This document shows, in pieces, positions 63,480-64,000 of a DNA stretch of 64,000 bases (the first letter of the stretch is position 1; each line of letters starts with the position of its first letter). This DNA comes from Ampullaceana balthica (lineage: Eukaryota; Mollusca; Gastropoda; Lymnaeidae). The position numbers were made by a program, and so were the translations under genes. Location: assembly GCA_944989445.1 (NCBI GenBank), contig CALYLW010001210.1, positions 62,001-126,000 on the forward strand, in the 5' to 3' direction. Under the pieces are notes generated by a model. That model worked only from the letters and a program-made list of their open reading frames with translations. It was not told where the DNA came from and ran no database searches.

Positions 63480-63875
63480 CATTTATGTATGTATGTATGT
63501 ATGTATGTATGTATGTATGTATGTATGTATGTATGTATGTATGTATGCATGTATGTATGTATGTATGTATGTATGTATGTATGTATGTATGTATGTATGT
63601 ATGTATGTATGTATGTATGTATGTATGTATGTATGTATGTATGTATGTATGTATGTATGTATGTATGTATGTATGTATGTATGTATGTATGTAGGTATGT
63701 TTGTAGCTATGTATGTACCTATGTATGTAGGTATGTATGAGGTATGTATGTATGTATGCATGTATGCATGTATGCATGTATGCATGTATGCATGTATGCA
63801 TGTATGTATGCATGTATGTATGCATGTATGTATGCATGTATGCATGTATGTATGTTATATATGTATGCATGTATG
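63480..63875 (+). repeat. (GTAT)n array with GCAT-variant block
   Basis: About 220 bases of nearly pure ATGT tetranucleotide, then GTAG and GTAC variants and a GCATGTAT block. Long open frames on both strands are products of the repeat. Confidence 0.97.
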
Positions 63876-64000
63876 TTTAATATTTTGTTTAATAATTTTT
63901 TTTTATATTTGAAAGATAAATTTTGCAATACATGTACTAGTTTTTGTAATGAAAGTATTGATCATTTTTTTAAAAAGAATCTTTTCTCACTATGCGATTT

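Noticed and set aside
63439..63928. Several open frames of more than 60 codons
   Set aside because: They translate the (GTAT)n microsatellite on both strands.

Overview
The window is nuclear DNA from an animal, most likely a mollusc and probably a gastropod. The grounds are small exons in long AT-rich introns with GT-AG borders, an intron-less eukaryotic tRNA-Trp, abundant hAT, LINE and MITE debris, and a receptor architecture (EGF-like and fucolectin-like ectodomain, one membrane pass) that I associate with mollusc genomes. The species cannot be fixed from sequence alone.

Main content: two paralogous receptor genes in tandem on the + strand. Gene A (11849-37109) looks complete, with 18 exons and 834 residues. 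It reads signal peptide, EGF-like Cys module, two galactose-binding-like (fucolectin/FTP-type) domains each split over two exons, a second Cys-rich module, nine EGF modules of one exon each, a transmembrane helix and a 113-residue tail. Every intron is phase 1 and the summed exon length is an exact multiple of three. Gene B (39747 to beyond the right edge) repeats the plan through six EGF exons, and its membrane part lies outside the window. An isolated last exon at 8962-9179, ending in a tail that faintly resembles gene A's, may be the end of a third member upstream.

Layout: 1-7.5 kb holds nested transposons, a tRNA-Trp and a hAT-Charlie element; 8.9-10.3 kb the last exon and 3' region of the upstream gene; 11.8-37.1 kb gene A; 37.2-39.7 kb intergenic DNA with a LINE fragment; 39.7-61.1 kb gene B; 61.1-64 kb a presumed intron of gene B with a pogo/Tigger remnant, hairpins and a long tetranucleotide array.

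The most notable feature is how closely minisatellites sit to exon borders in both genes. In gene A a 66-bp unit that contains the 3' end of exon 5 and its splice donor is tandemly copied about nine times. It has no stop codon, and every copied donor is in the same phase, so donor choice could add 22-residue blocks to the lectin-like domain. In gene B an unrelated 21-bp repeat lies inside the coding sequence of the same domain. Other arrays begin at or near the donors of EGF exons. A hAT MITE with a perfect 8-bp target duplication has landed inside the 66-bp array. Many further elements can be bounded exactly by target-site duplications.
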